Below, in pieces: positions 23,630-26,438 of a stretch of DNA of 26,438 nucleotides (the first letter of the stretch is position 1; each line of letters opens with the position of its first letter). Source of the stretch: Flavobacteriaceae bacterium. GTDB lineage: Bacteria; Bacteroidota; Bacteroidia; Flavobacteriales; Flavobacteriaceae. The DNA lies in the NCBI GenBank assembly GCA_947472705.1, contig CANJDA010000012.1, positions 1 through 26,438 on the forward strand, given 5' to 3'. Position numbers and translations under genes: made by a program. The notes below the pieces were generated by a model that saw nothing but the letters and a program-made list of their open reading frames with translations, had not been told where the DNA came from and did not search any database.

Positions 23630-24451
23630 TTATTGTATTACATATTGTCTAATATCGGTTTCCGAAAGATTGAAATAGCCTAAGGCATAATTATCAGGAT
23701 GTGTTTGGTTGACAATATTACCTCTTATGGTTGCAGGTGGAGTAGAAAATGGGCCATTACTTCCTCCAGAAATTAAAATTAATTTGTTCATGTATTCTGA
23801 ATAGCGTTTAGAAATACCATAAATAGTGATGTCTAAAGTATCACCAGCGGCTATATCTTCATTGGTATAATACCCAAAGAATTCATTCCCTTGAAAAAAT
23901 TCATCATCGTTAACTTCATAACTTGGAATGGCATCGTTACTGGATTTGTATTTGAACAAATAATAATTGACAGCATCTCCTGGATCGTTGAAATAGGATT
24001 TGATCTCGATATCGGTACCACTTAATCCACCTTCATTGTTTTGTGTGATGTTTGTAATAGGGGAAACGCTTTTCAAGGTTTCGGTTGCATTATAGGTCTC
24101 TCCGTTTAGCACTACGGTTAAAGTATAGGTTTTGTCAATTTCAGGGACAAAATCATGACACAGATATAAGCCAGAACTTGGTACTTCTTCGGTAAAATTA
24201 AAAGTTACATTGTCACTATTAGTTACCAAAACCAAAGCACCTGAGACGGTTGGTATAGTAGTATCGTAAAAACCTGTGGTAGTGGTTAATTTTATTTTTT
24301 GCTCGTTGCCAGCCGTTCCTTTTTGCCATTGCAATGAACCGTTAATTACTAATTTAGGTGCGGCAGTATCTAAATCTACTTGAACTACGTCTTCACAACT
24401 GCTTAACAAAACAGCCGTTATAATTGAGAATATATATAATAAGTTTTTCAT
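23630..24451 (-). CDS. DUF4249 family lipoprotein
   Basis: This 273-aa protein begins with a lipoprotein signal ending LLSSC (Cys19), followed by EDVVQVDLDTAAPKLVINGSL, the typical opening of DUF4249 proteins. The body has Ig-like beta strands (GALVLVTNSDNVTFNFTE, YTLTVVLNGETYNATETL) and a C-terminal half with NYYLFKYKSSND and NKLILISGGSNGPFSTPPATIRGN. DUF4249 lipoproteins are encoded with TonB-dependent receptors in Bacteroidota, and that is the case here: the receptor gene ends 4 nt upstream on the same strand. I infer an outer-membrane partner role, analogous in position to SusD, for an unknown substrate. Confidence 0.9.
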   Translation of the reverse strand: MKNLLYIFSIITAVLLSSCEDVVQVDLDTAAPKLVINGSLQWQKGTAGNEQKIKLTTTTGFYDTTIPTVSGALVLVTNSDNVTFNFTEEVPSSGLYLCHDFVPEIDKTYTLTVVLNGETYNATETLKSVSPITNITQNNEGGLSGTDIEIKSYFNDPGDAVNYYLFKYKSSNDAIPSYEVNDDEFFQGNEFFGYYTNEDIAAGDTLDITIYGISKRYSEYMNKLILISGGSNGPFSTPPATIRGNIVNQTHPDNYALGYFNLSETDIRQYVIQ

Positions 24452-24455
24452 AGCA

Positions 24456-26438
24456 TTAAAATTTAAAGTTATAACTAACGCCTGGCACTACACCAAAAAT
24501 GGATAATCGAACAGCTTCATTAGCTCCAGTATCTACATTTTGCCTGAATGAAATGGAAGCTGCATTTTTACGGGAATACACATTGTAAATACTGAATACC
24601 CATTCGCTTTGCCAGCCTTTTTTCTTGTTGGGTTTTGGTATGTAGGTTGCTGATAAATCTAAGTGATGATATGCGGGAAGTCTGTTCCCGTTTCGCAATC
24701 CATAATTTGGAATAGTTATTGGGTCATCTGTGCCATATTGGTATTGTGTGTTTGGGTAAGTTACAGGTTGCCCAGATTGAAGTACAAAGTTGGCTCCAAA
24801 GGTCCACTTTTGATTGTAATTATAGGAACTGGTAACCGATAAATTATGCAATTTATCATAGGCTGAATTGTACCAACTACCATTGTTAATTCCAGTTTCT
24901 GTGGCATCTCTGCCCGGAGTTCTTTGTAGAGATTTAGAAAGCGTATAGGAAATCCATCCAGTTAGTTTGCCAGTATTTTTTCGCCATAAAACCTCTAACC
25001 CATATGCTCTCATTTCACTATTTAAAACGACTTGCTCTATTGCTTCGTTGGCAATCAAATCGGCACCGTCAATATAGTCGAGACGGTTTTTGATTTTCTT
25101 GTAAAAAGTTTCTACTTCCAAAGAATACTTATCTTCTTTGAAATTTCTAAAATATCCTAAAGCTACTTGGTCTAAAATCTGAGGTTTTATGTATTTATCG
25201 CTTGGCATCCAAATATCCAAAGGTGTTGGTGAAGCGGTATTGGAAATCAATTGTAAATATTGTGTCATACGGTTGTAGCTCGCTTTGATCGACTCATTTT
25301 CATCTAACTGATAGGAAGCTGCAATTCTTGGTTCTAAGTTGTTAAAGCTTTCAATAACTTTATTGTGTCCATAATATTTGGTATCGATTGGCGTTCCTTT
25401 TTCATAAATTTGGAAGTCATGATTGAACACTACTGCCTGATTGTTCTGATACAAATTTACAGTTGAACTCCCTAAACGGTAAAACATGCTGTAACGCAAA
25501 CCATAATAAATAGATAAATCTTTAGTTACTTTTTCTTCAGCATCAATGTAAAGGGAAGGCTCAAAAGCATATTTCTTTTCGAGTTGTTTATAATTAATTT
25601 GGGAACTAGAATTAGAAGGTTCAACCGTTCCTGGATTGAAGTCGTAGTAAATACCGCTAATACCATAATTAAGTTTAATTTTATCGGTAAGATAGTGCTT
25701 GAAATCATATTTGATATTGTAATTTTTGATACCTGAGTCCCATTTTAAGCCAATTAAATTCAAATCCAATCCATAGTAATAATCACTATAGATTAGGGAA
25801 AGATTGGTGAATAATTTATCTGAATATAAATGGTTCCAACGCAGGTTTAATGTGGCGTTTCCATAGGTATTAATAAAACTTTTATTCAAACTGAATACAT
25901 CTCGGCCAAAATAACCAGAGAGGAATAAGTTGTTTCTTTCATTCAGTTTATAGTTTATTTTGGTGTTTAAGTCATAGAAATAGGCCGAGTTTTTGTTGTT
26001 TGATAATTTTAAAAATAAATGGGCATAAGAAGCTCTTCCGGCCATAAGGAAAGAACTTCGGCCTTTTACTAGTGGGCCTTCTGCCAAAAGCCGACTCGAG
26101 ATTAAGCCAATACCACCATTAATTCCTAATTTATTGCTATTTCCATCCTTTTGATATATATCTAAAACCGATGAAACTCTTCCTCCAAAACGAGCAGGAA
26201 TAGCGCCTTTGTACAATTTCAAATCCTTAATAGCATCGGGATTGAATACCGAAAAGAAACCGAAAACATGTGATGAATTAAAAATAGTAGCTTCGTCTAA
26301 TAAAATTAAATTCTGATCAGCGCCTCCACCTCGAACATTGAAACCCGATTGACCTTCTCCAGCATTAGTGACACCTGGTAAGGTTAAAAGAGCTTTTAAT
26401 ATATCAACTTCACCCAAAACTACTGGAATTTTTTTGAT
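24456..26438 (-). CDS. TonB-dependent receptor, 5' end outside the window
   Basis: This is the C-terminal 660 residues of an outer-membrane TonB-dependent receptor. The visible part opens with IKKIPVVLGEVDILKALLTLPGV and NVRGGGADQNLILLDEATIFN, the plug domain of carboxypeptidase-regulatory-type receptors. A 22-strand-type barrel follows and ends in SYNFKF with a terminal Phe. The signal peptide and any Ig-like N-terminal domain lie beyond position 26438. An internal TTG at 26417 is not the real start: the frame stays open and plug-like to the window edge. The gene is paired with the DUF4249 lipoprotein gene 4 nt downstream. The ligand is unknown. Confidence 0.93.
   Translation of the reverse strand: MKKIPVVLGEVDILKALLTLPGVTNAGEGQSGFNVRGGGADQNLILLDEATIFNSSHVFGFFSVFNPDAIKDLKLYKGAIPARFGGRVSSVLDIYQKDGNSNKLGINGGIGLISSRLLAEGPLVKGRSSFLMAGRASYAHLFLKLSNNKNSAYFYDLNTKINYKLNERNNLFLSGYFGRDVFSLNKSFINTYGNATLNLRWNHLYSDKLFTNLSLIYSDYYYGLDLNLIGLKWDSGIKNYNIKYDFKHYLTDKIKLNYGISGIYYDFNPGTVEPSNSSSQINYKQLEKKYAFEPSLYIDAEEKVTKDLSIYYGLRYSMFYRLGSSTVNLYQNNQAVVFNHDFQIYEKGTPIDTKYYGHNKVIESFNNLEPRIAASYQLDENESIKASYNRMTQYLQLISNTASPTPLDIWMPSDKYIKPQILDQVALGYFRNFKEDKYSLEVETFYKKIKNRLDYIDGADLIANEAIEQVVLNSEMRAYGLEVLWRKNTGKLTGWISYTLSKSLQRTPGRDATETGINNGSWYNSAYDKLHNLSVTSSYNYNQKWTFGANFVLQSGQPVTYPNTQYQYGTDDPITIPNYGLRNGNRLPAYHHLDLSATYIPKPNKKKGWQSEWVFSIYNVYSRKNAASISFRQNVDTGANEAVRLSIFGVVPGVSYNFKF

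Noticed and set aside
1..26438. Horizontal transfer island, prophage or defence system
   Set aside because: Base composition looks even, no integrase, transposase, tRNA att site, phage gene, restriction or toxin-antitoxin gene was seen, and housekeeping genes are spread through the window.

Overview
The window looks like a chromosomal segment of a member of the Bacteroidota, most likely a Flavobacterium-like Flavobacteriaceae. The evidence is low GC with an A/T-rich coding bias, a very large secreted protein with a gliding-motility-associated (type IX secretion, type B) C-terminal domain, an ECF sigma / FecR anti-sigma / TonB-dependent receptor cassette, a DUF4249 lipoprotein next to a second TonB-dependent receptor, and several leaders with the Bacteroidota -7 box TAnnTTTG. 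I see no tRNA, rRNA, CRISPR array, transposase, integrase or phage gene. Most of the window reads as ordinary core genome with outer-membrane and surface accessory genes.

Layout. 1-4723: a 1537-aa secreted multi-repeat protein (minus strand) with its terminator. 4723-4905: a divergent promoter region. 4906-6684: argS. 6721-10706 (minus): a three-gene cell-surface signalling operon, sigma factor then FecR-type anti-sigma then STN-containing TonB-dependent receptor. 10810-12055 (plus): a divergently transcribed repeat-containing lipoprotein, then a 59-aa membrane protein that is easy to miss. 12173-14458 (plus): housekeeping ffh and folD, each followed by a hairpin terminator. 14459-14703: a gene-free stretch with two terminators and a hairpin-forming tandem repeat. 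14704-17476 (minus): a lipoprotein with a ThuA/GldG-like fold, then a probable operon of a Spy-like periplasmic protein, a secreted esterase and a single-copy DUF1456 protein. 17588-17989 (plus): a small TerB-like protein. 17993-20575 (minus): an MBOAT O-acyltransferase with its SGNH-type partner. 20803-23522 (minus): uvrB and a thiamine pyrophosphokinase. 23630-26438 (minus): a DUF4249 lipoprotein and a TonB-dependent receptor cut by the right edge.

The most interesting signal is a bipartite DNA motif, AAGTAGGGTTTTTTA-N8-TTGTTT. It occurs twice with the same spacing: between the sigma gene and fecR (minus strand, overlapping the sigma stop codon), and in front of the divergent lipoprotein (plus strand). 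I infer that it is the promoter recognised by this ECF sigma factor. The sigma factor would then drive its own anti-sigma/receptor genes and, as a regulon partner, the unknown repeat lipoprotein (possibly with the small membrane protein). Other points worth a check are a 16-bp perfect inverted repeat covering the thiamine pyrophosphokinase leader, the A-A-B9-A repeat layout of the giant secreted protein, and two genes that appear to start with TTG. All functional calls come from reading the sequence; no database search was run.
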